Shown: positions 9,657 through 16,408 of the stretch, one piece after another
How positions within the stretch are numbered: position 1 is the stretch's first letter
Layout: each line of letters opens with the position of its first letter
Assembly: GCA_041946755.1 (NCBI GenBank)
Contig: JBHGBB010000023.1
Span: forward strand, 1 to 28,439
Direction of reading: 5' to 3'
Origin: JBHGBB01 sp041946755
GTDB lineage: Bacteria; UBP4; UBA4092; JAOAEQ01
DNA length: 28,439 nt
Translations under genes and position numbers: made by a program
Notes under the pieces: model-generated
Databases searched by the model: none
What the model saw: only the letters and a program-made list of their open reading frames with translations
What the model was told of the DNA's origin: nothing

Positions 9657-9686
9657 TTTATAACATAATCATGAATTTAGAGTCAA
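9657..9686 (-). promoter_or_regulatory. Probable gltA promoter
   Basis: On the minus strand, TTGACT (9686-9681) is followed after 18 bases by TATAAA (9662-9657), both 5 of 6 to consensus. It lies about 60 bases upstream of the gltA start codon. Confidence 0.55.
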
Positions 9687-9819
9687 ACTATTTTTATTGC
9701 AGATTTAGTTTTATAGAGGCATAATTCATAGATATATTGAACTTAACAAAAGTTGATTAGGGTAATAAATAATATTGCACCTTAATCAAATATACGCTTC
9801 TTGATAATAACGGTTGCAT

Positions 9820-10026
9820 ATGGCTTTTATTCGATTCTATTTAGGTTTTGGTATTTTATTTATCATATCAGGGATATTTATTCTTTCGCAATTCTGTTCT
9901 CGGTATGAAAAATCTAATCAGTATTCAAATACTTACAAAAGAATATTAGCTTGGCTGCAAATAGTGATGGGTATCCTCTTCCTGTTATTAACATTGCTGC
10001 TTTCAACAGTGCATAATTATTCATAA
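9820..10026 (+). CDS. Small two-helix membrane protein, doubtful
   Basis: A 68-residue open frame from ATG at 9820 with two strongly hydrophobic segments (FYLGFGILFIISGIFILS, then AWLQIVMGILFLLLTLLL) separated by a short charged linker. This helical-hairpin pattern is coherent, and codon use is like the neighbours. However, no ribosome site precedes it and I know no homologue. A TTG two codons earlier (9814) is also possible. It lies alone in a 1.1 kb stretch between gltA and rex, so it may be a real small membrane protein or a chance reading frame. Confidence 0.45.
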   Translation: MAFIRFYLGFGILFIISGIFILSQFCSRYEKSNQYSNTYKRILAWLQIVMGILFLLLTLLLSTVHNYS

Positions 10027-10163
10027 GATTAAATAGCATACCTGCCAATAGTAATCAAATCCATGAGGTAATTAGGAAACATTTATTCCCATAGACTTGA
10101 GTCATTAACTACTTATTTTCAATCATAAAAACTAGGATAATAATTACTTACCACCGGGGAGGA

Positions 10164-10190
10164 CCTAGTGTGCCTTCAAGGCACACTAGG
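10164..10190. repeat. Perfect 13-bp-arm palindrome
   Basis: Arms CCTAGTGTGCCTT (10164-10176) and AAGGCACACTAGG (10178-10190) flank a single central C. An outer imperfect stem (ACCGG at 10153-10157 with CCGGT at 10197-10201) extends it. No U-tract follows on either strand, so it is not an ordinary terminator. Confidence 0.75.
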
Positions 10191-10398
10191 TATACTCCGG
10201 TATAACGCCAGGGCAAAGAATTCTGGTAGAGTGGATGAGAAATCGATATGTATAGAATTGATGGATTATTTCGATATAGGCAATAAGTGTATGAAAAGCA
10301 ATGATTGAATAAAGATTGGTACCATTATTTGGATGCGTTGAAGATAGGGCATGGTTCTAGTGAAGGTAATTTCGCGAGTGTAATCGCTCCCGAAACAG

Positions 10399-10430
10399 AA
10401 TAATCTTTTGCCAAATGGAAAAAGATTATT
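10399..10430. repeat. Hairpin of a related pair, copy 1
   Basis: AATAATCTTTTgCC, loop AAAT, GGaAAAAGATTATT: 13 of 14 positions pair. The core CCAAATGGAAAA is shared with copy 2, whose centre lies 55 bases downstream. Confidence 0.6.
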
Positions 10431-10454
10431 TAAATCCTTGATTTTACTATCGGT

Positions 10455-10484
10455 ATAATTCTTTTCCAAATGGAAAAGAATTAT
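10455..10484. repeat. Hairpin of a related pair, copy 2
   Basis: ATAATTCTTTTCC (10455-10467) and GGAAAAGAATTAT (10472-10484) pair perfectly over 13 bases around an AAAT loop. It resembles copy 1 in sequence as well as in shape. Confidence 0.6.
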
Positions 10485-10680
10485 TATTGGAATCGGATTC
10501 TTCAAAAATTCAGATAAATATGTTGTTGGTGTAAAAGAACCTATTAACTATAACAAGATAAAAAAACAAAGTATGTCTCTATGAAATAAGAGCGTTTAGC
10601 CACTATAAAAACCACTGATTTTGTTAGATAAATCAATCAAAACAGCCGAGTTATTATAGTGAAAATAATAGTGTTTAAAC

Positions 10681-10709
10681 TTGACACAACCGGTTAATAA
10701 TGTTATAAT
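10681..10709 (+). promoter_or_regulatory. Consensus sigma70 promoter of rex
   Basis: TTGACA (10681-10686), a 17-base spacer and TATAAT (10704-10709) match the full consensus. The expected transcription start is near 10716, about 30 bases before the rex ATG. Confidence 0.85.
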
Positions 10710-10720
10710 AAGTTTAGATA

Positions 10721-10738
10721 ATGTGAAAAAAGGAACAA
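10721..10738 (+). promoter_or_regulatory. Candidate Rex operator (autoregulation)
   Basis: ATGTGAAAAAAGGAACAA resembles the Rex box TTGTGAA-N4-TTCACAA: the left half is nearly intact (TGTGAA), the right half keeps only ACAA. It sits just downstream of the predicted start of transcription, where a repressor would block the polymerase. The match is partial. Confidence 0.35.
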
Positions 10739-10744
10739 TAAATC

Positions 10745-11398
10745 ATGGCTAATGGGTCTACCAGTAAGAATGCAATTATCCGTTTATCCCGATACAAAAA
10801 TGCATTATATCGCTTGAAATTATTAGGGTTTGTAAAAGTATTTTCCGATAACTTAGCCGATGCGGTGGGGGTAAAGCCATCGCAAGTCAGGAAAGATTTC
10901 TCGTTATTCGGTATATCCGGAAATAAACGCGGTGGATATTTAATCGATGAACTGATCAATAAACTTAATACTATTCTTGGCAAGAATGAGACGCAAAAAG
11001 TAGTTATTGTTGGTGCCGGGCATATCGGAACCGCGTTAATGAAATATAAAGGATTCGAAAAAGAAGGGATAAAAATCATTGCCGCGTTTGATATCGATCC
11101 CGCAAAATACCAGAAACAAGCTGAAGTCCCGATACTGCCATTGGAAGAGTTAAAAGAAGTAATTCAGAAACATCAAATTCGGATCGGGATTATTGCGGTC
11201 CCGGATATCGCGGCACAGCAAGCCGCCGATTTAATGCTGGCTGCAGGAATTAAAGGGATTCTGAATTTCGCACCGATCCGCCTTCGTGGACCGGAGGAAA
11301 GTGTAATCAATAATGTGAATTTAGAAATCGAGTTGGAAAATGTAATTTATTTTGCGAATGCAATAAATAGACAAGTATCGGCATCAATTGAAAAATAA
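10745..11398 (+). CDS. rex: Redox-sensing transcriptional repressor Rex
   Basis: A DNA-binding repressor that releases its operators when NADH is high, typically controlling fermentation and hydrogenase genes. The 217 residues match the family length. Residues ~8-60 form the winged helix, with the family recognition segment QVRKDFSLFG at 47-56. Residues ~85-200 form the Rossmann domain with VIVGAGHIGTAL (GAGHIG at 90-95) and an Asp at the end of the second strand (AAFDIDP). The C terminus carries the swapped dimer helix. The ATG at 10745 has AGGA 10 bases upstream and a consensus promoter. It stands immediately upstream of the hydrogenase and maturation operon, which points to control of that operon by NADH/NAD+ ratio. 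The family call is firm; the target set is inferred. Confidence 0.95.
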   Translation: MANGSTSKNAIIRLSRYKNALYRLKLLGFVKVFSDNLADAVGVKPSQVRKDFSLFGISGNKRGGYLIDELINKLNTILGKNETQKVVIVGAGHIGTALMKYKGFEKEGIKIIAAFDIDPAKYQKQAEVPILPLEELKEVIQKHQIRIGIIAVPDIAAQQAADLMLAAGIKGILNFAPIRLRGPEESVINNVNLEIELENVIYFANAINRQVSASIEK

Positions 11399-11466
11399 GA
11401 TTGCATAGATTAGAAAGCTAGATTAGGGTAGGTTAGATCAAGTTTTTCTGTGCAATCTTTTTTTAT
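11397..11466 (+). terminator. Long-loop terminator or attenuator between rex and aspA
   Basis: AAGATTGCA (11397-11405) pairs with TGCAATCTT (11451-11459), followed by a run of seven further T or A/T bases. The loop is 45 bases, unusually long. It could end the rex transcript or allow partial read-through into aspA. Confidence 0.5.
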
Positions 11467-11484
11467 AAATAAAAACGATATACC

Positions 11485-12873
11485 ATGCCAACCCGCATAG
11501 AAAAAGATTTTCTTGGACAAAAAGAAATTCCGATGGATGCCTATTGGGGAATCCATACCCAGCGGGCGATTGATAATTTCCGAATCACCGGAACACCGGT
11601 TGAGTTCGATTTAATCAAATCGTTGGCGATGGTAAAAAAAGCCTGTTGCTTGGCTAATCAAGAGCTTGGATTATTAGCAGAAGAAAAAGCTCAAGCTATT
11701 CAGTCCGCTTGTGAAGAAATAATACTCGGGAAATATCAAGACCAATTCCCGGTCGATGCATTGCAGGGTGGCGCCGGTACTTCCACCAATATGAATGTAA
11801 ATGAGGTTATTGCCAACCGGGCGATAGAATTGATGGGGGGTACTAAAGGAGACTATGCAATAGTTCATCCGGTAGAAGAGGTCAATTTGCATCAGTCAAC
11901 GAATGATACTTATCCTACCGCACTAAAAGTAGCTGCGATATTTAAATTTAGAGAGTTAAGTCAGAAGATAGCCGAACTCCAAGGAGTATTCCAGAAGAAA
12001 GAGAAAGAGTTCGCAGCTATCGTCAAAATCGGGAGAACAGAGTTGCAGGAAGCGGTCCCGATAACTTTAGGTGCAGAATTCGGCGCGTTTGCTGAAGCTA
12101 TTGCACGCGACCGATGGAGAACGTTTAAATCTGAAGAGCGGCTGCGAGTAATCAATCTAGGCGGAACCGCAGTCGGTACTGGTCTAACCGCACCGCGAAG
12201 TTATATTTTTCTGGTAACCGAGAAGCTCCGGGATATAACCGGATTGGGATTAACCCGGGGTGAGAATGTTCTAGACCAGACCGCAAATGCCGATTGTTTC
12301 GTCGAAGTTTCCGGCATGTTGAAAGCACATGCCAGCAATCTCATTAAAATCGCTGATGATTTACGATTAATGAATCTATTAGGCGAAATCGAGTTGCCGA
12401 AAGTACAGCCCGGTTCATCGATTATGCCGCAAAAAGTAAATCCAGTAATTTTAGAAGCGGCTATCCAAACGGGCTTGAAGGTTATTGGTAACGACCTGAT
12501 GATTACCGAAGCCGCATCCCGAAGTAGTTTCCAAATCAACGAGTTTATGCCGGTAATCGCGCACGCGCTTCTCAATTCATTGAAGATATTAGTAAATATC
12601 AATGGAATATTAACATCGCATATTGAACTTATAACTGCAAAAAAAGAAAATAATTTAAGGTATGTTGATACAAGTCCGATGATTATAACCGCGTTTTTGC
12701 CGCATATCGGATATGAGAAAGCAACAGCATTATTACAGGAATTCAATAAAACCGGTAGCAATAATCTTCGTGACTATTTAACTGAGAAACTTGGAAAAGA
12801 ATTGGTCGACCGGGTATTATCACCGGAAAATCTGGTTTCGTTAGGATATCGTGACCATGAAAACAACGCCTAA
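11485..12873 (+). CDS. aspA: Aspartate ammonia-lyase
   Basis: Converts L-aspartate to fumarate and ammonium. The 462 residues belong to the aspartase/fumarase superfamily. Visible motifs are GGAGTSTNMNVNEVIANRA (95-113), HQSTND (136-141) and the catalytic-loop signature GSSIMPQKVNP at 310-320. The N-terminal RIEKDFLGQKEIPMDAYWG is typical of aspartases rather than fumarases. The ATG at 11485 has no clear ribosome site. The gene overlaps hydF by 17 bases, so it is part of the hydrogenase maturation operon. Ammonium has been reported as the nitrogen source for the H-cluster dithiomethylamine bridge, so AspA may supply it here; a simple role in aspartate fermentation is the alternative. The enzyme call is firm, the maturation role inferred. 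Confidence 0.9.
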   Translation: MPTRIEKDFLGQKEIPMDAYWGIHTQRAIDNFRITGTPVEFDLIKSLAMVKKACCLANQELGLLAEEKAQAIQSACEEIILGKYQDQFPVDALQGGAGTSTNMNVNEVIANRAIELMGGTKGDYAIVHPVEEVNLHQSTNDTYPTALKVAAIFKFRELSQKIAELQGVFQKKEKEFAAIVKIGRTELQEAVPITLGAEFGAFAEAIARDRWRTFKSEERLRVINLGGTAVGTGLTAPRSYIFLVTEKLRDITGLGLTRGENVLDQTANADCFVEVSGMLKAHASNLIKIADDLRLMNLLGEIELPKVQPGSSIMPQKVNPVILEAAIQTGLKVIGNDLMITEAASRSSFQINEFMPVIAHALLNSLKILVNINGILTSHIELITAKKENNLRYVDTSPMIITAFLPHIGYEKATALLQEFNKTGSNNLRDYLTEKLGKELVDRVLSPENLVSLGYRDHENNA

Positions 12874-14167
12874 ATCGTTACGATTACATCTCGGAATATT
12901 CGGCAGAACCAACGTCGGTAAATCTAGCTTTTTGAATCTAGTTGCCGGACAAGATGTCGCGATAACCTCGCCAGTTCCAGGTACGACTACCGATGTGGTC
13001 GAGAAACCGATGGAACTATTACCGATAGGTCCGGTCGTTTTCCTGGATACCGCCGGATACGATGATATCTCGGTTCTAGGGGAATTACGAATTAAAAAGA
13101 CCAAAAAGATTTTCGATCGGTCGGACATCATCCTAATTATCACCGAACCGAATAAATGGACTGAATTCGAACAAACGATTCTTGAAGAAGCAAAACAAAG
13201 AAAAATCCCGGTAGTAATTATTATCAATAAGATAGATTTAGAACGACCGACAGAATCATTTATTGTGGAATTAAAATCGAAATCAGATAGAATGATTCTT
13301 TGTTCGAGTATTGCAACTAAGAATCGTGACACTTATCTAAATGCGTTAAAGAAACACTTGATCGAATTATGTCCGGAAGAGTATTTATCTCCCCCGGCGT
13401 TAATCGGCGATTTGGTACCTGCGGGTGGAATAGCAGTTCTGATTATACCAATCGATTTACAGGCACCGAAAGGGAGATTGATACTCCCGCAAGTACAGAC
13501 TATTCGCGATACCTTAGATAACGATGCGGCAGTATTAGTGGTTAAAGAGCGGGAATATGCGGCTATGTTGACGCATTTAAACCGATTACCCGATATCGCA
13601 GTCTGCGATTCTCAAATGGTACTCAAAATGGTAGCAGATACTCCCAAATCGGTTAAATGCACTACCTTTTCGATATTATTCTCCCGGTTTAAAGGGGATT
13701 TGGTTGAAGCGGCGAAAGGAGCAGCAGTGATTAATCGATTACAACCAGGCGATAAAATTCTTGTTGCGGAAGCGTGCAGCCATCATGCTATCGAAGATGA
13801 TATCGGCAGAATAAAAATCCCGCGATGGCTACGGCAATATGTTGGAGGAGATTTATTAATCGAGGTATATTCCGGTCAGGATTACCCCGAGAATCTGAAA
13901 CAATATAAGCTTATTATTCATTGTGGTGGTTGTATGATTAATCGCCGAGAAATGTTATCGCGAATTCAACTTGCTAAAGAAGCCGGAGTGCCGATAACGA
14001 ATTATGGATTGGCGATATCGTTGGTACAAGGAGTAATCGACCGGGTATTATCACCATTTCCTGCAGCCTTAGATGCATTCAAACGAAATAGTGCAAAACC
14101 GATACGTGCTCAAAAGAACCTGAAAAGCAATACAGAACTTAATGTTCATTTTGTTTCTACAAATTAG
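12857..14167 (+). CDS. hydF: [FeFe]-hydrogenase H-cluster maturation GTPase HydF
   Basis: The scaffold that assembles the diiron subcluster made by HydG and HydE and delivers it to apo-HydA. It is 436 residues from ATG 12857; a GTG at 12851 is also possible (AGGA is 10 and 4 bases upstream respectively). The N-terminal GTPase domain has GRTNVGKSS (P-loop, ~16-24), PGTTTDV (switch I), FLDTAGYDD (DxxG) and IINKIDLE (NKxD). The C-terminal cluster-binding domain keeps the HydF signature: Cys307-x-His309, then about 45 residues, then His355-Cys356-x2-Cys359 (HCGGC). It overlaps aspA by 17 bases and is followed after 18 bases by the histidine kinase. All key residues are present, so it is likely functional for both hydrogenases. 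Confidence 0.95.
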   Translation: MKTTPKSLRLHLGIFGRTNVGKSSFLNLVAGQDVAITSPVPGTTTDVVEKPMELLPIGPVVFLDTAGYDDISVLGELRIKKTKKIFDRSDIILIITEPNKWTEFEQTILEEAKQRKIPVVIIINKIDLERPTESFIVELKSKSDRMILCSSIATKNRDTYLNALKKHLIELCPEEYLSPPALIGDLVPAGGIAVLIIPIDLQAPKGRLILPQVQTIRDTLDNDAAVLVVKEREYAAMLTHLNRLPDIAVCDSQMVLKMVADTPKSVKCTTFSILFSRFKGDLVEAAKGAAVINRLQPGDKILVAEACSHHAIEDDIGRIKIPRWLRQYVGGDLLIEVYSGQDYPENLKQYKLIIHCGGCMINRREMLSRIQLAKEAGVPITNYGLAISLVQGVIDRVLSPFPAALDAFKRNSAKPIRAQKNLKSNTELNVHFVSTN

Positions 14168-14185
14168 TAATTATTATTGTTTTAT

Positions 14186-16033
14186 ATGAAAGCAACAACA
14201 TTAAAACGGAAAATCATTGTTTCAGTACAAAGTGTAATACTGGTTTTAAGCATATCCTTGATAATTCTTGGCTATTTTGTAATCAAGAATAATATCATCG
14301 CTCGAGCTCAACGCCAGGTATATCTAGATTTGCGTGCAGCTCGTATTGTCTATACCGGAGAGATCGATAAAATCAAGAATGCGTTTAGTCTATTATCGGA
14401 TAATGGAATAACGGATATCGAAGAAGCGCGTAAAAAGATTGGTATTGATTATTTATTTGTCGTTCCAAAAGAGCAAAAATATACAGTTAAAAGCGAAATC
14501 GCCCGAACCGCATTTTTAGGGAAAGGGATTGGTGGTACTCGAATTATCGGTACCAAAGAGTTGGAAGCATTAGGCACCGATGTCTATCAACGGACTTTGA
14601 TGGAAATCAAAGAAACACCAAAAGCGAGACCGAGTGATGATAAATTGATTACTAAAGCGATGGCGATAGAATATGCGATCCCGATACATGATAAATCCGG
14701 AAATATCAGCAAAGTTATTTATGGCGGGAAAATCATCAATCGCGATTTCGAATTAATCGACCGGATCCATGGCTTGGTATTCGAAAAAGATATGTATAAA
14801 GGCAAACCGATTGGTACCGTAACGATATTCCAGAATGATGTTAGAATAGCAACCAACGTTCTGGATAACTATGGCAATCGAGCGGTAGGTACCCGAGTGT
14901 CACAAACAGTATACGAAAAAGTAGTTGATAAAGGAGAACGGTGGATCGACCGGGCATTTGTGGTTACGGATTGGTACCTAACGGCCTATGAACCGATTCG
15001 GGATATTAATGGTAAAATCATCGGGGTTTTATATGTTGGGTTATTAGAACAGATATTCCGGGATATTATTCGTAATATCTTATTAATTTTCTTAGCCATA
15101 ATTATCGGGGCAGCAATAGTAGCAGAAATTCTATCGCATATTATAGCCAATTCTATTTCGCGGCAATTGACTAATATGACAACGGCTACTGGACAAATAG
15201 CTAATGGCGATTTATCGATTCGAGTACAAACTGATGGTTCAGTGAAAGAATTGAATACGGTTGCAACTGCTTTTAATGAAATGGCCGGTAAATTGGCCGA
15301 ACGAGAACAAAATCTGAAAACTGCTAATGATAAATTGGAAACCTTAAATAAAAGCTATCTAGATCTCATTGGATTTGTATCTCATGAATTAAAAGGGATT
15401 TTAGCCTCGACCATTTTGAATGCATATGCGGTGCGGGACGGTTTCTTGGGGATGATTAATTATCAACAGCGGAAAGCGCTGGATTCGGTAGTTCGACATT
15501 TAGATTATTTCTCGGCTACGGTCAAGAATTTCCTGAATTTGAGCCGGATTGAAAAAGAAGAAATGCAGGTACATAAAAGAAAAGTTATGTTAAAGGAAGA
15601 TGTTTTCGATTTCGCAATTGAAGAATTCGCTAAACCAGCCAGCGAAAAGAATATCCAAATTATAAATCAAATTGAGTCTGCATTGCCTATTGTAGGTGAA
15701 AAAGACATGCTATTAATCGTAGCCAACAACCTGGTTGGTAACGCCGTGAAATATGGAAATCCGGGCGGTAAAATTATTTTATCAACAAAATCAGTTGCTG
15801 ATAAACTCCAAATCGAAGTGTATAATGACGGTCGTCCGATAACCACTGAAGAGAAAGATAAACTGTTTAAGAAATTCTCCCGGTTAAGTTCTCCGGAAAG
15901 TAAAAAGGCGCAAGGTACCGGATTAGGATTATTTATTACTAAACAAATCATTGATCGACACGGAGGTTCAATTTGGGTTGAACCGCGAGAAGCCGGAAAT
16001 GCATTTATCTTCCAATTAGAGAAAGGGAAATAA
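14186..16033 (+). CDS. Membrane sensor histidine kinase (Cache-HAMP-HisKA-HATPase)
   Basis: A 615-residue sensor kinase. Membrane helix 1 spans about residues 10-34. An extracytoplasmic Cache-type sensing region runs to about 285, including GTVTIFQNDVRIATN and WYLTAYEPIRDINGKIIGVLYVG. Helix 2 follows at about 290-315, then a HAMP linker (SISRQLTNMTTATGQIANGD), a short coiled coil, the HisKA box FVSHELKG with phospho-acceptor His400, and a C-terminal ATPase domain (N-box NNLVGNAVKYG, G-box GTGLGLF). The ATG at 14186 is preferred over a TTG at 14177. No response regulator gene is present in the window. The gene ends one base before the ferredoxin gene, so it is co-transcribed with the hydrogenase. 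Histidine-kinase-like genes are also known in other bifurcating hydrogenase operons. The ligand is unknown. Confidence 0.9.
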   Translation: MKATTLKRKIIVSVQSVILVLSISLIILGYFVIKNNIIARAQRQVYLDLRAARIVYTGEIDKIKNAFSLLSDNGITDIEEARKKIGIDYLFVVPKEQKYTVKSEIARTAFLGKGIGGTRIIGTKELEALGTDVYQRTLMEIKETPKARPSDDKLITKAMAIEYAIPIHDKSGNISKVIYGGKIINRDFELIDRIHGLVFEKDMYKGKPIGTVTIFQNDVRIATNVLDNYGNRAVGTRVSQTVYEKVVDKGERWIDRAFVVTDWYLTAYEPIRDINGKIIGVLYVGLLEQIFRDIIRNILLIFLAIIIGAAIVAEILSHIIANSISRQLTNMTTATGQIANGDLSIRVQTDGSVKELNTVATAFNEMAGKLAEREQNLKTANDKLETLNKSYLDLIGFVSHELKGILASTILNAYAVRDGFLGMINYQQRKALDSVVRHLDYFSATVKNFLNLSRIEKEEMQVHKRKVMLKEDVFDFAIEEFAKPASEKNIQIINQIESALPIVGEKDMLLIVANNLVGNAVKYGNPGGKIILSTKSVADKLQIEVYNDGRPITTEEKDKLFKKFSRLSSPESKKAQGTGLGLFITKQIIDRHGGSIWVEPREAGNAFIFQLEKGK

Positions 16034-16034
16034 T

Positions 16035-16391
16035 ATGGTAACTCCTTTAGATATCATTAAGAAGAAACGGGCACAAGCGATAAATCATGTTGTCGGAAAA
16101 GGGTATTTATCGAACAAGCGTGTCTATGTAGGTATGGCGACCTGTGAAATTGCCGCCGGATCAAAAGAGGTTATGGAAGTATTCCAGACCTATATGAAAA
16201 GTGGTTTAACCGATGTTTATTTAAGCCAAAAAGGCTGTGCTGGACGATGTAACCTAGAACCGACTGTGGAAGTCGTTGAAGAAGGTAAAATCCCAGTTAA
16301 ATATGGTAAGGTAACCAAGGAGATGGCAAAAGAAATTGTCGAACGCCATATTAAAAAAGGTGAAGTAATTGAAGATTGGGTTATTCGATAA
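16035..16391 (+). CDS. Thioredoxin-like [2Fe-2S] ferredoxin-domain protein of the hydrogenase operon
   Basis: A 118-residue protein with the thioredoxin-like ferredoxin fold that also occurs in NuoE and at the N terminus of HydB. Three Cys line up with cluster ligands: Cys37 in GMATCEIAAGS and Cys68-x3-Cys72 in KGCAGRC. The fourth usual ligand (first Cys of C-x4-C) is replaced by Val32. This 3-Cys variant is, to my memory, usual in this subfamily, so cluster binding is uncertain. It starts one base after the kinase stop and lies 17 bases before hydB1. The same domain is fused to the front of HydB2 in the second module, which supports a place in the electron-transfer complex. Exact role unknown. 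Confidence 0.8.
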   Translation: MVTPLDIIKKKRAQAINHVVGKGYLSNKRVYVGMATCEIAAGSKEVMEVFQTYMKSGLTDVYLSQKGCAGRCNLEPTVEVVEEGKIPVKYGKVTKEMAKEIVERHIKKGEVIEDWVIR

Positions 16392-16408
16392 AGGGGTTAT
16401 AGATAATT

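Larger units (their letters stand above)
10027..10744. other. Gene-poor region with several inverted repeats upstream of rex
   Basis: No convincing coding sequence is seen in these ~720 bases. The stretch holds a 27-base perfect palindrome (10164-10190), a pair of related hairpins (10399-10430 and 10455-10484), an inverted repeat CACTATAA/TTATAGTG (10601-10608 and 10654-10661), and the rex promoter. The right part is A/T-rich. Confidence 0.6.

Noticed and set aside
10266..10505. 79-codon reading frame on the minus strand
   Set aside because: It begins with TTG, has no ribosome site, and is largely made of the twin hairpins, which explain its repeated FHLEKN/FPFGK-like segments.
10670..10690. 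GTGTTTAAACTTGACACAA as a second Rex operator
   Set aside because: The half-site spacing is wrong for a Rex box and it coincides with the -35 element; similarity is too weak.
10027..10744. CRISPR array or insertion-sequence ends in the repeat-rich region before rex
   Set aside because: Only two related hairpins, no regular spacer pattern, no transposase fragments and no target-site duplications seen.
12201..13332. Long minus-strand frames (186 and 163 codons) opposite aspA and hydF
   Set aside because: Shadow frames opposite genes with intact catalytic motifs; composition is unlike real proteins here.
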